21,334 bases of DNA from a bacterium (GCA_028713675.1 JAQTNV010000058.1:1-21334), one strand, 5' to 3'. Shown: positions 6,788 to 15,089, counted from the first letter of the stretch. The notes: generated by a model from the letters alone, not told the origin. Made by a program: numbers and translations.

Positions 6788-9700
6788 ATGAACACACTGA
6801 AGCGGATAGGAATCCTCGTTTTGGCGGCGGTCCTGGCCCTGCCCCCGGCGGGCTGCGGGAGCAAGGGCAAGCAGGGTTCCGCCGGCGAAAACGGGACCTC
6901 GATCAACTGGCTGGGGTCGTCATCCACGGCGCCTTCGAGCCCGCGGGTGGACGACGCCTACTACAACACCGCGGACGGCAAGTCCTACATCTGGGACGGG
7001 AGCGCCTGGCAGATCTTGACCGAGAATGGCGTGGATGGAATCCAGGGACCGGCCGGCCTGGACGGCATCTCGATCAAGTGGCTGGGATCGTTGCCGACGG
7101 CGCCATCGGCTCCCGGCGTGAATGATGCTTATCACGACACGACGCTGGGGGTTTCCCTGATTTGGGACGGGAGCGCCTGGCAGACCCTGGCTGAAAATGG
7201 TGCAGTCGGCCTGCAGGGCCCGCAGGGCTTGGCCGGAATCAACGGTACCAACGGGACAAATGGTACAAACGGAATCTCGATTAATTGGAAGGGATCGTTC
7301 TCTTCCGCTCCCGCGAATCCTTCATTGAACGACGCCTATTACAGTACGACCGACAAGACTTCATATATCTGGGGCGGAACGAGCTGGCAGATCCTGGCCA
7401 AGGACGGGGCTACCGGGCCCCAGGGCCTGCAGGGCACGGTTGGCCCGCAGGGTCCGGCCGGGACCAGTGGAACCAACGGGACCAATGGGATTAACGGAAC
7501 TAACGGAACCAATGGGACGAATGGAATCTCGATCAGCTGGCTGGGGTCTTATGCCGGGGCGCCGTTTGCGTGCAGCACGGCTAAACTGAATAACGCCTAT
7601 TACGATACCGTTGCTCTCAAATCCTATGTCTGCGATGGAGCCGCTTGGCAGATCCTGGCCCAGGACGGGGCTTCCGGCGGGAGCAACGGGACCTCGATCC
7701 TTTGGCTGGGATCATATGCCGATCGGCCGGTTACCTGCGATGTGGCTCATACCAATAACGCATATTACGATTCTGTCCGTCTCAAATCCTATGTCTGCGA
7801 CGGCGCTGCCTGGCAGATCCTGGCCCAGGACGGGGCCGCCGGCGCCCAGGGCAGCCAGGGAGACCCGGGGTCACAAGGGCCGCAGGGGGCTGAGGGGCCC
7901 CAGGGGGTACCCGGCCCCACGATGCCGGTGATCCAGAGCCTTTCCGTCTTCGGGGTTCCGGCGAATCCGGGCGGAAGCGTCACGGTGGCTGTCGCGGCGC
8001 AGAGCGCGGCGGGTCTCGGGCTGGTTTATAAATGGCATGCCGGGCCCGCCGAATGGCTGATCGCGGGCGGACAGGGCACTTCTATCGTTAACATTACTGC
8101 CCCTTCGACTTACGCCGCCTCCGGCACCGCTTCGGTCACGGTGACCGACACCGAGGGACGGATGGCGGTCGGTACCGTGGTCCTCACCACGGCAGGCAAC
8201 CTGGCCCCGGTGATCAGCGCCATCACCGCTTCCCCCAATCCCGTAGAGAAACAGGGAAGCACAACCATAACCGTGACCGCCAATGACCCCAACGGGGACG
8301 GGTTGAATTATGTCTGGTCGGTTCCGACCGACTGGTCGATCACGGGCGGGGACGGGACCGCCCAGATCACCGTCTCGGCTCCCGACCAGTATTCGAACAA
8401 CGGGATCGCGACGGTCACGGTCAGCGACGGCCAGGGCGGGAGCGTGGACGGTTCCATCGCCGTGGCGACCGTGGCCAATCTCGCGCCGGTGATCGCCTCC
8501 GTCGGGGCGTACCCCGGCATGGTGGCGAAGGGGGGGACCGTCACCCTGGGCGCGACCGCCACTGACCCCAACGGGGACAGTCTGGCGTGTACCTGGTATG
8601 TTCCGGCCGGCTGGGTAATCACCTCCGGACAGGGGACTAACGTGGTCACCGTCCAGGCTCCCGACGCGTATTCCAACGGCGGGTGGGCCCTGGTCTCCGT
8701 AAAAGACGGCTACGGCGGGAACTCGCTCGGCGGGGTCGGTGTCAGCACGGTCGGCAACCTGCCGCCGGTGATCGAGTCCATCACGATCTATCCCCAGCCG
8801 GCGACGGCGGCCGACTTCGTCTGCGACGCGCAGGATCCTTATGGCGACACGCTGGATTACGCCTGGACGGTGGGCGGGGTCTATCCTTCGGTCGTGACGG
8901 GGGCGAGTTGGTACTGGTATTCGCCGGGGATACCGGGTTATTACCGGGTGGGGGTGACGGTGGACGACGGTTACGGCGGGACGGCTTCCGGGAGCAGTTT
9001 CATGAATGTATCGAGCGGGAGCCCCTGGCCCAAGTTCAGAAGGGACATCCAGTCCACGGGGGCAAGCCCCTATGCCGGTCCGGTTACCAATACGCTCAAG
9101 TGGAGTTATGCAACTGGAGGCGCAAGCGGGATGTGGTCCTCTCCGGCAATCGGCGCGGACGGCACCGTCTACATCGGCGCATTGGATAATAATTTTTGGG
9201 CCATTAAACCGGACGGCAGTTACAAATGGAATATCAATCTTCTCGGCGCCGTTTCCTCCTCCCCGGCGATTGGGGCCGATGGCACCATCTATGTAGGTGC
9301 GAATAACAAACGTCTTTGGGCTTTATACCCGAGCGGCATTTCCAAGTGGGCCTATATAGCTGGAGGCGATGTACAATCCTCCCCGGCCATCGGGGCCGAT
9401 GGCACCATTTATTTTAGCTCAAATGATGCGTATTTTTACGCCCTCAATCCGGACGGCACGCTCAAGTGGACTGTCCGGACCGGCACCGGTTACACGTCCT
9501 CCCCGGCGATCGGGGCCGACGGCACTATCTATGTGGGTGGCAGCGATACTTTATATGCAGTCGATCCCTATGGCACGATCAAATGGAGCTATCCAACCCT
9601 AAACAGATTGTACGCCTCTCCGGCGGTTGGGGCCGACGGTACCATTTATATAGGATCCGAGGATCAATATTTTTACGCGGTAAAACCCGATGGCACGCTT

Positions 9701-10048
9701 AAGTGGAGCTATTTTATCGGAGGTGTTGTGTACTCCGCGCCGGCGATCACGGCCGACGAAACCATTTATGTCAGCTCACTTAATAATAATTTATACGCCC
9801 TCGGTACCGACGGTACACTTAAGTGGACCTATAAAACCGGAGGTGAATTGTACTCCTCTCCAGCGGTGGGGGCCGACGGCACTATCTATGTCGGGTCGAG
9901 AGATAATCGACTCCATGCCATCAATCCCGACGGCACCTGTAAATGGCGGCATACGGTCGGAGGCTGGGTGCAATCCTCCCCGGCGATCGGAAACGACGGC
10001 ACTATTTACTTTGGCTCATTTGATAAGAGTGTTTACGCGATCAAATGA
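6788..10048 (+). CDS. Collagen-like / PKD-like / PQQ-propeller surface lipoprotein
   Basis: A 1086-residue mosaic protein. The signal ends in a lipobox (ALPPAGC), so it is a lipoprotein, plausibly surface-exposed. Residues about 35-350 hold five modules of about 48 residues (pattern ISIxWLGS...NDAYY...KSYIWDGxAWQILxxDG). Collagen-type Gly-X-Y runs separate them, including GTNGTNGTNG near residues 150-162 and 227-245 and GPQGAEGPQGVPGP near 365-377. Residues about 380-740 carry PKD/Ig-like repeats (NLAPVIxxI...DPNGD...W.V). From about residue 770 come eight PQQ/quinoprotein-like blades of about 40 residues (SSPAIGADGTIYVG...YALNPDGTLKW), enough for a closed eight-bladed propeller. The start has GGGAGG seven bases upstream. 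The propeller lacks obvious cofactor residues, so adhesion or polymer binding is more likely than catalysis. Confidence 0.9.
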   Translation: MNTLKRIGILVLAAVLALPPAGCGSKGKQGSAGENGTSINWLGSSSTAPSSPRVDDAYYNTADGKSYIWDGSAWQILTENGVDGIQGPAGLDGISIKWLGSLPTAPSAPGVNDAYHDTTLGVSLIWDGSAWQTLAENGAVGLQGPQGLAGINGTNGTNGTNGISINWKGSFSSAPANPSLNDAYYSTTDKTSYIWGGTSWQILAKDGATGPQGLQGTVGPQGPAGTSGTNGTNGINGTNGTNGTNGISISWLGSYAGAPFACSTAKLNNAYYDTVALKSYVCDGAAWQILAQDGASGGSNGTSILWLGSYADRPVTCDVAHTNNAYYDSVRLKSYVCDGAAWQILAQDGAAGAQGSQGDPGSQGPQGAEGPQGVPGPTMPVIQSLSVFGVPANPGGSVTVAVAAQSAAGLGLVYKWHAGPAEWLIAGGQGTSIVNITAPSTYAASGTASVTVTDTEGRMAVGTVVLTTAGNLAPVISAITASPNPVEKQGSTTITVTANDPNGDGLNYVWSVPTDWSITGGDGTAQITVSAPDQYSNNGIATVTVSDGQGGSVDGSIAVATVANLAPVIASVGAYPGMVAKGGTVTLGATATDPNGDSLACTWYVPAGWVITSGQGTNVVTVQAPDAYSNGGWALVSVKDGYGGNSLGGVGVSTVGNLPPVIESITIYPQPATAADFVCDAQDPYGDTLDYAWTVGGVYPSVVTGASWYWYSPGIPGYYRVGVTVDDGYGGTASGSSFMNVSSGSPWPKFRRDIQSTGASPYAGPVTNTLKWSYATGGASGMWSSPAIGADGTVYIGALDNNFWAIKPDGSYKWNINLLGAVSSSPAIGADGTIYVGANNKRLWALYPSGISKWAYIAGGDVQSSPAIGADGTIYFSSNDAYFYALNPDGTLKWTVRTGTGYTSSPAIGADGTIYVGGSDTLYAVDPYGTIKWSYPTLNRLYASPAVGADGTIYIGSEDQYFYAVKPDGTLKWSYFIGGVVYSAPAITADETIYVSSLNNNLYALGTDGTLKWTYKTGGELYSSPAVGADGTIYVGSRDNRLHAINPDGTCKWRHTVGGWVQSSPAIGNDGTIYFGSFDKSVYAIK
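7235..7270 (+). repeat. In-frame 9-bp repeats coding Gly-Xaa-Asn (first block)
   Basis: Four 9-base units, GGAATCAAC GGTACCAAC and two variants, encode GIN and GTN triplets of the collagen-like region. A change in unit number keeps the frame and would lengthen or shorten the stalk. Confidence 0.8.
7469..7522 (+). repeat. In-frame 9-bp repeats coding Gly-Xaa-Asn (second block)
   Basis: Six 9-base units (such as GGAACCAAC and GGGACCAAT) encode GTN GTN GIN GTN GTN GTN. They are more numerous than in the first block, consistent with expansion by slippage or recombination between blocks. Confidence 0.8.
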
Positions 10049-10115
10049 TCAGGTGATCGGTGCCGGTGTCAGTGTCGGTCTCGCAGAGCTCAGGGCATAG
10101 AGCAAAGCGCAAATT

Positions 10116-10159
10116 TGTAGTTGCCCGATTTATTTATCCCGGCAACGGCGGGATCGGGC
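10116..10159. repeat. Palindromic intergenic element sharing 17 bp with 19913-19929
   Basis: TGTAGTTGCCCGATTTA (10116-10132) is the exact reverse complement of 19913-19929. Locally GCCCGAT (10123-10129) pairs with ATCGGGC (10153-10159), and an inner TCCCG/CGGGA stem can form. It lies between the lipoprotein stop and its terminator. Confidence 0.65.
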
Positions 10160-10186
10160 GAAAAGTATAAGGCAAATCGTAACGAA

Positions 10187-10219
10187 AAAAGGGGAGAGGT
10201 TCTTCACCACTCCCCTTTT
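10187..10219 (+). terminator. Rho-independent terminator of the lipoprotein gene
   Basis: AAAAGGGGAG (10187-10196) pairs exactly with CTCCCCTTTT (10210-10219). The loop has a small inner GGT/ACC pairing, and TTTTCTTTT follows. The A-tract on the left arm suggests it may work in both directions. Confidence 0.85.
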
Positions 10220-10276
10220 CTTTTCGGCTAAAGGTTGTGTTTATTTATTCCGTAATTTTCCCCCTAATTTTTTTTC

Positions 10277-10403
10277 CAGCTACCTAGCTACCCAGCTACC
10301 TAGCCACCCAACCACCCAACCACCCAACCACCCAACCACCCAGCTACATAGCCACCTTGCTTTTCTTGTTACTGGCTACCGGCTGCTTGTTACCGGTTAC
10401 TGA
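10277..10403. repeat. Octamer tandem array followed by heptamer array
   Basis: Ten 8-base units fill 10277-10356. They run CAGCTACC TAGCTACC CAGCTACC TAGCCACC, then four identical CAACCACC, then CAGCTACA TAGCCACC. A T8 run precedes them. Heptamers follow at 10369-10403 (TTACTGG CTACCGG CTGCTTG TTACCGG TTACTGA) and run through the stop codon of the minus-strand HEAT gene (TAA, complement of 10397-10399). The array lies between the 3' ends of two convergent genes. Confidence 0.85.
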
Positions 10404-11077
10404 TTTTGGTTTTGATTCTCGCCCGGCGTGATGAATATGTATTTATACTCCCCGGATTTTGTCTCTTCTTTCTTCGTTTCGCCCGGCCGGGCCCGGACTG
10501 GAGGAGGCCCGGAGCTTCCCGTGGTTTTTTTCAACAGGCGGCGGGCCGCGGGGCCTCGCTGGGGGTCGTCCGCGATGCTTTCCAGGTAGGAGGAGATGTC
10601 GTACAGGTTGATCTCGCCGCCCATGCTCTCCAGGGCTTGGGCGGTTTCCAGGAAAATGTTGAAATCGCTGTTCCTTAAGAGTTTTGTCAGCGCGTTGACG
10701 CTGTCGGGGCCGAGCTTCTTCAGCGCCTGAATGGCCTGCTTGCGGAGATAGAGGTCGCTGTCGCCGGAGGCGATATCCGCGAGCGCCCAGATCACCTGGG
10801 AGGAGCGCGACTGGATATTGCCCAGGGCGGTGATGGCTTCTTTCCGGACGTCGGAATTATTGTCCCGGGCGATCTCCACCAGCCGGTCGGCCGCCCGTTC
10901 CGCCTTCTTCCCGAGCGATCCCAAATCCTGGATCGCGCGCCGGCGGATTCATATCTTGGGGGCGTCGAGCTTCTGGAGCAGGTTATCCACCTCATCCGCC
11001 CGAGCTGGCCCGGGGGCGAGGGAGCAGAGCAGGGTAAAAGCGAGAATCAGAATTTTCCGCGGTAATTTTTGAGGCAT
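10397..11077 (-). pseudogene. Secreted HEAT-repeat protein gene interrupted by in-frame TGA
   Basis: Starting from ATG 11077, the frame encodes a signal peptide (RKILILAFTLLCSLAPGPARA) and the mature start DEVDNLLQKLDAPKI. TGA (complement of 10949-10951) is codon 43. The same frame continues with IRRRAIQDLGSLGKKAERAA and HEAT/PBS-lyase-type repeats (VRKEAITALGNI, LRKQAIQALKKLG), about 225 residues in total, ending in NQNQNQ. No frameshift is needed; a CGA-to-TGA change would explain it and restore KIRIRRRAI, a good HEAT helix. A TTG at 10924 could restart translation but would lose the signal. The promoter and GGGAG ribosome site are intact upstream. Options are a recent nonsense mutation, a sequencing error, or recoding. 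HEAT repeats mediate protein contacts; partners are unknown. Confidence 0.8.
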
Positions 11078-11102
11078 GGAAGAATCAACTCCCGATTAAT
11101 CC

Positions 11103-11130
11103 ATCATACTCCCAGTTAGGATTATTTCAA
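11103..11130 (-). promoter_or_regulatory. Sigma-70-type promoter of the HEAT-repeat gene
   Basis: Read on the minus strand, TTGAAA (complement of 11125-11130), a 16-base spacer and TATGAT (complement of 11103-11108) each match consensus at five of six positions. The predicted start near 11096 leaves a leader of about 19 bases containing GGGAG (complement of 11089-11093). Confidence 0.6.
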
Positions 11131-11347
11131 GGAATAAAAATCATTAAAAACCCGGTTATTAAACACAAAAGGGTTCCAATTTACACCTTTCCTGACCACT
11201 TCTAATACGTTTTATCGAATTATAAACGGGCCTGCTTATTCCGTCGGCATGGTTATATTCTGTTCCCAAAAAGGTGAAAAACAAAATTGGACGAGGGCCG
11301 GGAATTCCTGTCCGATCTGGGCATGGGTTTCGCCCGTTTTGACTGGG

Positions 11348-11368
11348 AATTTAATCGCCGATTAAATT
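11348..11368. promoter_or_regulatory. Perfect 21-base palindrome, candidate operator
   Basis: AATTTAATCG, one central C, CGATTAAATT: ten-base arms with no mismatch, 116 bases before the YfhO start. It abuts a weak promoter-like pair (TTTGAG 11367-11372 and TATAAA 11389-11394, spacer 16). Otherwise the 382-base gap before the YfhO gene holds only the HEAT promoter and AT-rich sequence. Confidence 0.45.
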
Positions 11369-11483
11369 TGAGTTTACTATCCGATGGCTATAAAATGCAG
11401 GCAAATTCAGCCATGAAAAAAATGATAATGGCCTTATTATCACAGCAGGTCGGTCTTCTTTGCCCCGGCTCCTTTCGGTCAGA

Positions 11484-13778
11484 ATGAAGATGAATTTCCG
11501 TAAAGACCTCTTCTATCTTTTCCTGCTTCTGGGGCTCGGGGTTATTTTTTGGTCGGAGGCCCTCGTCCCCGGGAAACTGTTTTTCCTCCGGGATATTCCC
11601 GCGGAGATTTTGGCCAAGAAACATTTCTGGTCCGGGTCGAGCGGACTTACGCTCTGGTTCCCTTACAGTTTCTTCGGCGTACCTTATGCGGCCAATCCGC
11701 AGTCCGAGGCATTTTATCTTCCGAATTTTATATTTTTGCTTTTTGGCCCGGAGCGGGGGGTGGTTTATGACGTGGTTCTCCATCACCTGTTTTTCCTGCT
11801 GACATTTTACCTGGCCTTGCGGAGGGTCGGGTTCGGGGAGGAGGCCAGCCTGATCGGCGCGGCCGGGTTCGGGTTCGGCGGATACCTGATTTCGCTCGCT
11901 TCCATTCCACTGTTTTTCCGAACCATCGCCTGGCTGGGTTTGCTGATTATTTGTCTGAACCAGGCCCTGGAGACGAAGTGGCTCAGGTGGAGTCTTTTGC
12001 TGGGTTTGGTGATGGCAGTGCAGATTATGGGAGGGGAGATTCAGCTGGCGGGGATGAGCTGGGTCTTGGCTTTTGGGGTGGTGGTATTTGCCCCCCAGCG
12101 GAGGATAAAGCTGCAGGATTTGCTCAAGGCGTCGGGGTCGCTGGCTTTGGGGCTGGCCGGATGCGTGATCATGAATTTGCCCCAGATCGCCCTGGCGAAG
12201 GAGTTGATACCGCTTTCGAACCGGGCGGCAGGGATAAGCCTTGCGGATGCGACAACCTGGTCTTTGGCTCCTTCGCAACTGGGGTCTCTTTTGATTCCCA
12301 ATTACCTCCTTCCTGAATCGGCGGATCCCAACGGGGCTTTGGGTTATTTCTATGGCATCTCCTATTTTTTGAGTCATTACCTAGGGGTGACTTTATTGCT
12401 TCTCGTGGTTTTCTCCTTTGCCGGTCTGGAGAAATTGCGAGTGATATTTTGGCTGATTCTTTTTTATTTTGGCCTGATGATGATTTTGGAGGATAACCTG
12501 GGGGTGTATCCCTTTTTACATAAATATCTGCCCGGGTTTCATTTGTTTAAGTTTCCGGACAAGTTTTTTTTGTTTTTGAACTTCAGCTTTGTTTTGCTCG
12601 CGGTTTGCGGATATGATTATCTCTCCGGCCGCAAGCTGTTTGTCCCCTGGTTGGCGTCTGCGTGTTTATTGGCCGCGGCGGTAATCATCGTTTTCCTTTT
12701 TATCCATCCGCTTCGAATCGGGGAATTCGGAAACAACTATCAAGCTATTACCGCATATCTATTCCGGAGGAATATTTTACGGATTTCGATGTTTTTTCTG
12801 ATTGGATTGGGACTGATTTTGTTGATCGGGAGGGTGAAGCTGAGTTGGTTGGGTTTGGGATTGGCCTTGGTAATATTCTTGGATTTGTTTGATGCTCATC
12901 ATCGGCTTAATCCGGTTACGACAAAAGATTTTTTCCAACCGAATGAGCCTGTCCGGGAATTACTCATGAAAGAGAAAAATCGGATCGTCCCCCCGCGAAT
13001 AATTTCGGTTGCCCTACCGAATCTGGATTTGATTAAGCAAATAGCGACGAACAAGGTGGGATTATTTGCAGAATTATCAAAGAAATCGCTTAATGTCGGA
13101 TGGTCTGTGTATTTTGGATTAAATGATATAGCGTGGGCCGGCGGAACTTTTTATCCGAGTGAGGTAGGAAAATATTTAGGACTTTTAATTAAAAACGAAG
13201 GTCCGGAAAACGAAATGATTTTAGCCAGATCCGGGGTGGAATATCATTACCCTGATCGCGGCTTCGAAAAGATTCACGATACCTTTCCTCGCGCCATGAT
13301 TTATTATCAGGCGCGGGCGTATTCCAGCCAGGATCAGATTATTGAAAGATGGTCGAATCCGGATTTTCCTGCCGGGCAGGTGCTGTTGATCGAGACCGGG
13401 ACGGAAAAGGCCGGTCCCGGCTCGAGTTCGCTCGAGTCGGAGACGGCCCGGATCGTCGAATACCGGAACGAGAAAGTGACAGTGGAGGCGGAGGCCAAAG
13501 AAGCCGGATGGCTTCTGCTCCTGGATACTTATTATCCGGGCTGGAAGGCGGAGGTGGACGGCAACCCGGTCGAAATTTTCCGGGCCGACGGTTTTTTCCG
13601 GGCGGTCAAGATTCCCGTGGGAAAGCATACGGTCGTCTTCAATTATTCCCCGGCATTTTTTAATAAATCCGTCTGGTTTGCCTGCATTGGATTGCTGGCC
13701 TGGCTGGGATTGATTGCTTTGACCTTTGCTGGCGGAAAGAAACAAGAAAAGGCGATGCAAAAATCCCGGGAACTTTAA
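11484..13778 (+). CDS. YfhO-family polytopic membrane protein
   Basis: A protein of about 764 residues with more than ten hydrophobic segments (FYLFLLLGLGVIFWSEALV onward) and a C-terminal extracytoplasmic domain. The family mark is the segment LLLLDTYYPGWKAEVDGN, then IFRADGFFRAVKIPVGKHTV and NYSPAFFNKSVW before a last transmembrane helix. This is the standard YfhO end. YfhO proteins belong to the GT-C-like group, and a member in Gram-positives acts in lipoteichoic acid glycosylation; the role in Gram-negatives is mostly unknown. The frame is open from TTG 11460, but ATG 11484 gives a better start; neither has a clear ribosome site. The stop overlaps the convergent small membrane gene by four bases. 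The middle (about 12900-13260) is visibly AT-richer than either end. Confidence 0.88.
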   Translation: MKMNFRKDLFYLFLLLGLGVIFWSEALVPGKLFFLRDIPAEILAKKHFWSGSSGLTLWFPYSFFGVPYAANPQSEAFYLPNFIFLLFGPERGVVYDVVLHHLFFLLTFYLALRRVGFGEEASLIGAAGFGFGGYLISLASIPLFFRTIAWLGLLIICLNQALETKWLRWSLLLGLVMAVQIMGGEIQLAGMSWVLAFGVVVFAPQRRIKLQDLLKASGSLALGLAGCVIMNLPQIALAKELIPLSNRAAGISLADATTWSLAPSQLGSLLIPNYLLPESADPNGALGYFYGISYFLSHYLGVTLLLLVVFSFAGLEKLRVIFWLILFYFGLMMILEDNLGVYPFLHKYLPGFHLFKFPDKFFLFLNFSFVLLAVCGYDYLSGRKLFVPWLASACLLAAAVIIVFLFIHPLRIGEFGNNYQAITAYLFRRNILRISMFFLIGLGLILLIGRVKLSWLGLGLALVIFLDLFDAHHRLNPVTTKDFFQPNEPVRELLMKEKNRIVPPRIISVALPNLDLIKQIATNKVGLFAELSKKSLNVGWSVYFGLNDIAWAGGTFYPSEVGKYLGLLIKNEGPENEMILARSGVEYHYPDRGFEKIHDTFPRAMIYYQARAYSSQDQIIERWSNPDFPAGQVLLIETGTEKAGPGSSSLESETARIVEYRNEKVTVEAEAKEAGWLLLLDTYYPGWKAEVDGNPVEIFRADGFFRAVKIPVGKHTVVFNYSPAFFNKSVWFACIGLLAWLGLIALTFAGGKKQEKAMQKSREL

Positions 13779-14053
13779 GAAGCTATTTTTCTGATCCAAA
13801 TAAAGCAGAAAGCAGCGATTATACCGATAATAATAAGCCAGGGAAGCAGGCGAGCGCTGGACTTGGACTCGGGATCATCAGGGGGCCCGGTATTGGCCTG
13901 GCCTTTTAATAGATTGTCCTGCCTTTCCGACTCTTCCAACTCCCCGACATTACGCAAAAAATACATCAGAAAGCCGAAAACAATAACGACCATGACGGAA
14001 ACGCCGGTGATAAAGACACCCCAGGGGAATTCTGCAGCATTTCTCGCCGGCAT
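13775..14053 (-). CDS. Small two-helix membrane protein of unknown function
   Basis: A 92-residue protein. The N-terminal helix (about 12-34, VFITGVSVMVVIVFGFLMYF) is followed by a charged linker (GELEESERQDNLLKGQ...DDPESKSSA). A C-terminal helix (about 69-87, LPWLIIIGIIAAFCFIWI) ends in RKIAS. No family is recognised. The start ATG 14053 is the only one after an upstream in-frame stop, with GGGAG about 13 bases before it. It lies 42 bases downstream of the TPR-PDZ lipoprotein gene on the same strand and is probably co-transcribed. The last four bases overlap the 3' end of the YfhO gene. Length, topology and spacing support a real gene; the linker between helices may bind a partner. Confidence 0.7.
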   Translation of the reverse strand: MPARNAAEFPWGVFITGVSVMVVIVFGFLMYFLRNVGELEESERQDNLLKGQANTGPPDDPESKSSARLLPWLIIIGIIAAFCFIWIRKIAS

Positions 14054-14095
14054 GATTATGTTTTACTCCCTTTGGCCCTCAACCCGGATCCCTCT

Positions 14096-15067
14096 TTATT
14101 GCGGACTTTCCGGCTGGAAATGCGGATTGTCGAGGATCGTCCCGACCGTGATTCTTCCCTGCTGTAGAGAGCCGTATCTCAGGTAGGCTACCGGAACGAC
14201 GGAGCCCGGGTTCAGACTCCGGATTAATTTGGAGAGCTGGGCCGGGTCGGTCACGGTGGAGTTGTTAAGCCTGAGGATAATGTCTCTTTCATCCAGACCC
14301 GCCCGGTCCGCGGGCAGGCCGGGGTAAACCCGGGAGATTTCCGCCCCTTCCCCCCGTTCCGGTTTTTTTGCTTCGAATCCGATCGAGCCCAGGCCTCCCA
14401 GGTATTGCTCTCCCCGCTTGGGATCGCCCGACTTGAGGTAGGCCAGCCCCAGCCCAAACTTGGCTTTTTCATCGTTCTGGTCTTTATCCAGGAGTTTCTG
14501 GAAATAGAGCTTGGCCTTTCCCATGTCCCCCAGGTAATAATTCGCCCAGCCCAGCTCCATCCAGATGAAGGGTTGGTCGGGTTGCCGGGTCTCGGCCTCC
14601 TGCAGTTTCTGCCGGGCCAGTTCGTAATCCTTGTTCGCCAGATAGGCCGCCCCGATCCCGGACAAGGCATAGGGAAAATCCGGCTTGAGTTCCAGGGATT
14701 TCTTAAAATAACTTACCGCCGTGGCGTATTCTTTCTGGTGGAGGTGACACCAGCCGAGATGAGTAAACGCGAGGTAATGATTTTTATCCGGTTTTAATCT
14801 GGTGGCCGCGGCCAGGTAGGGAATGGCCTGGTCACATTGTTTCAGAAGGAAGTAAGCCGCCCCGACATTTCCGTTATAAGTGGCGTTGTCGGGTGAGCCT
14901 TTTAAGGCTTTCAAATAAAAGGCCAGCGCGGCCCGGTAATCGCGCTTGCTGGCGCTGTAGACGCCCCCGAAGTTGTAATATGACGAACAGGAAAACACCG
15001 CGGCGGCCAAAGCCGCCGCCAGACAGATCCGGGCCCAGGGGTGTTTTGGACTAGGGTAATGAGTCAT
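14096..15067 (-). CDS. TPR-repeat lipoprotein with C-terminal PDZ domain
   Basis: The signal ends in a lipobox (AAAVFSC), so the protein is lipid-anchored in the periplasm or outer membrane. About six tetratricopeptide repeats follow, visible as AALAFYLKALKGSPDNATYN, AIPYLAAATRLKPDKN, AVSYFKKSLELKPDFPYA and AKLYFQKLLDKDQND. The last 85 residues form a PDZ domain (AEISRVYPGLPADRAGLDER, DIILRLNN, LSKLIRSLNPGSVVPVAYLR). TPR-PDZ proteins serve as scaffolds or protease adaptors; the partner is unknown. Start 15067 is chosen over ATG 15091 because AAAGGA lies four bases upstream and the signal peptide is then of normal length. The downstream small membrane protein gene is probably in the same operon. 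Confidence 0.85.
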   Translation of the reverse strand: MTHYPSPKHPWARICLAAALAAAVFSCSSYYNFGGVYSASKRDYRAALAFYLKALKGSPDNATYNGNVGAAYFLLKQCDQAIPYLAAATRLKPDKNHYLAFTHLGWCHLHQKEYATAVSYFKKSLELKPDFPYALSGIGAAYLANKDYELARQKLQEAETRQPDQPFIWMELGWANYYLGDMGKAKLYFQKLLDKDQNDEKAKFGLGLAYLKSGDPKRGEQYLGGLGSIGFEAKKPERGEGAEISRVYPGLPADRAGLDERDIILRLNNSTVTDPAQLSKLIRSLNPGSVVPVAYLRYGSLQQGRITVGTILDNPHFQPESPQ

Positions 15068-15089
15068 AAATTCCTTTGCCTTGGTTGTC

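Noticed and set aside
10277-10356. CRISPR array
   Set aside because: Units are contiguous 8-mers with no spacers and there are no cas genes.
10949-10951. Genome-wide TGA reassignment to explain the HEAT-gene stop
   Set aside because: Other genes in the window end in TGA at sensible family lengths, so TGA is a normal stop here.
11287-11487. Small 66-codon plus-strand frame before the YfhO gene
   Set aside because: TTG start without a ribosome site, no family, overlaps a perfect palindrome and the YfhO start.
11388-12377. Open frame of 329 codons antisense to the YfhO gene
   Set aside because: Gln/Pro/Arg-rich mirror of a membrane protein; no support.
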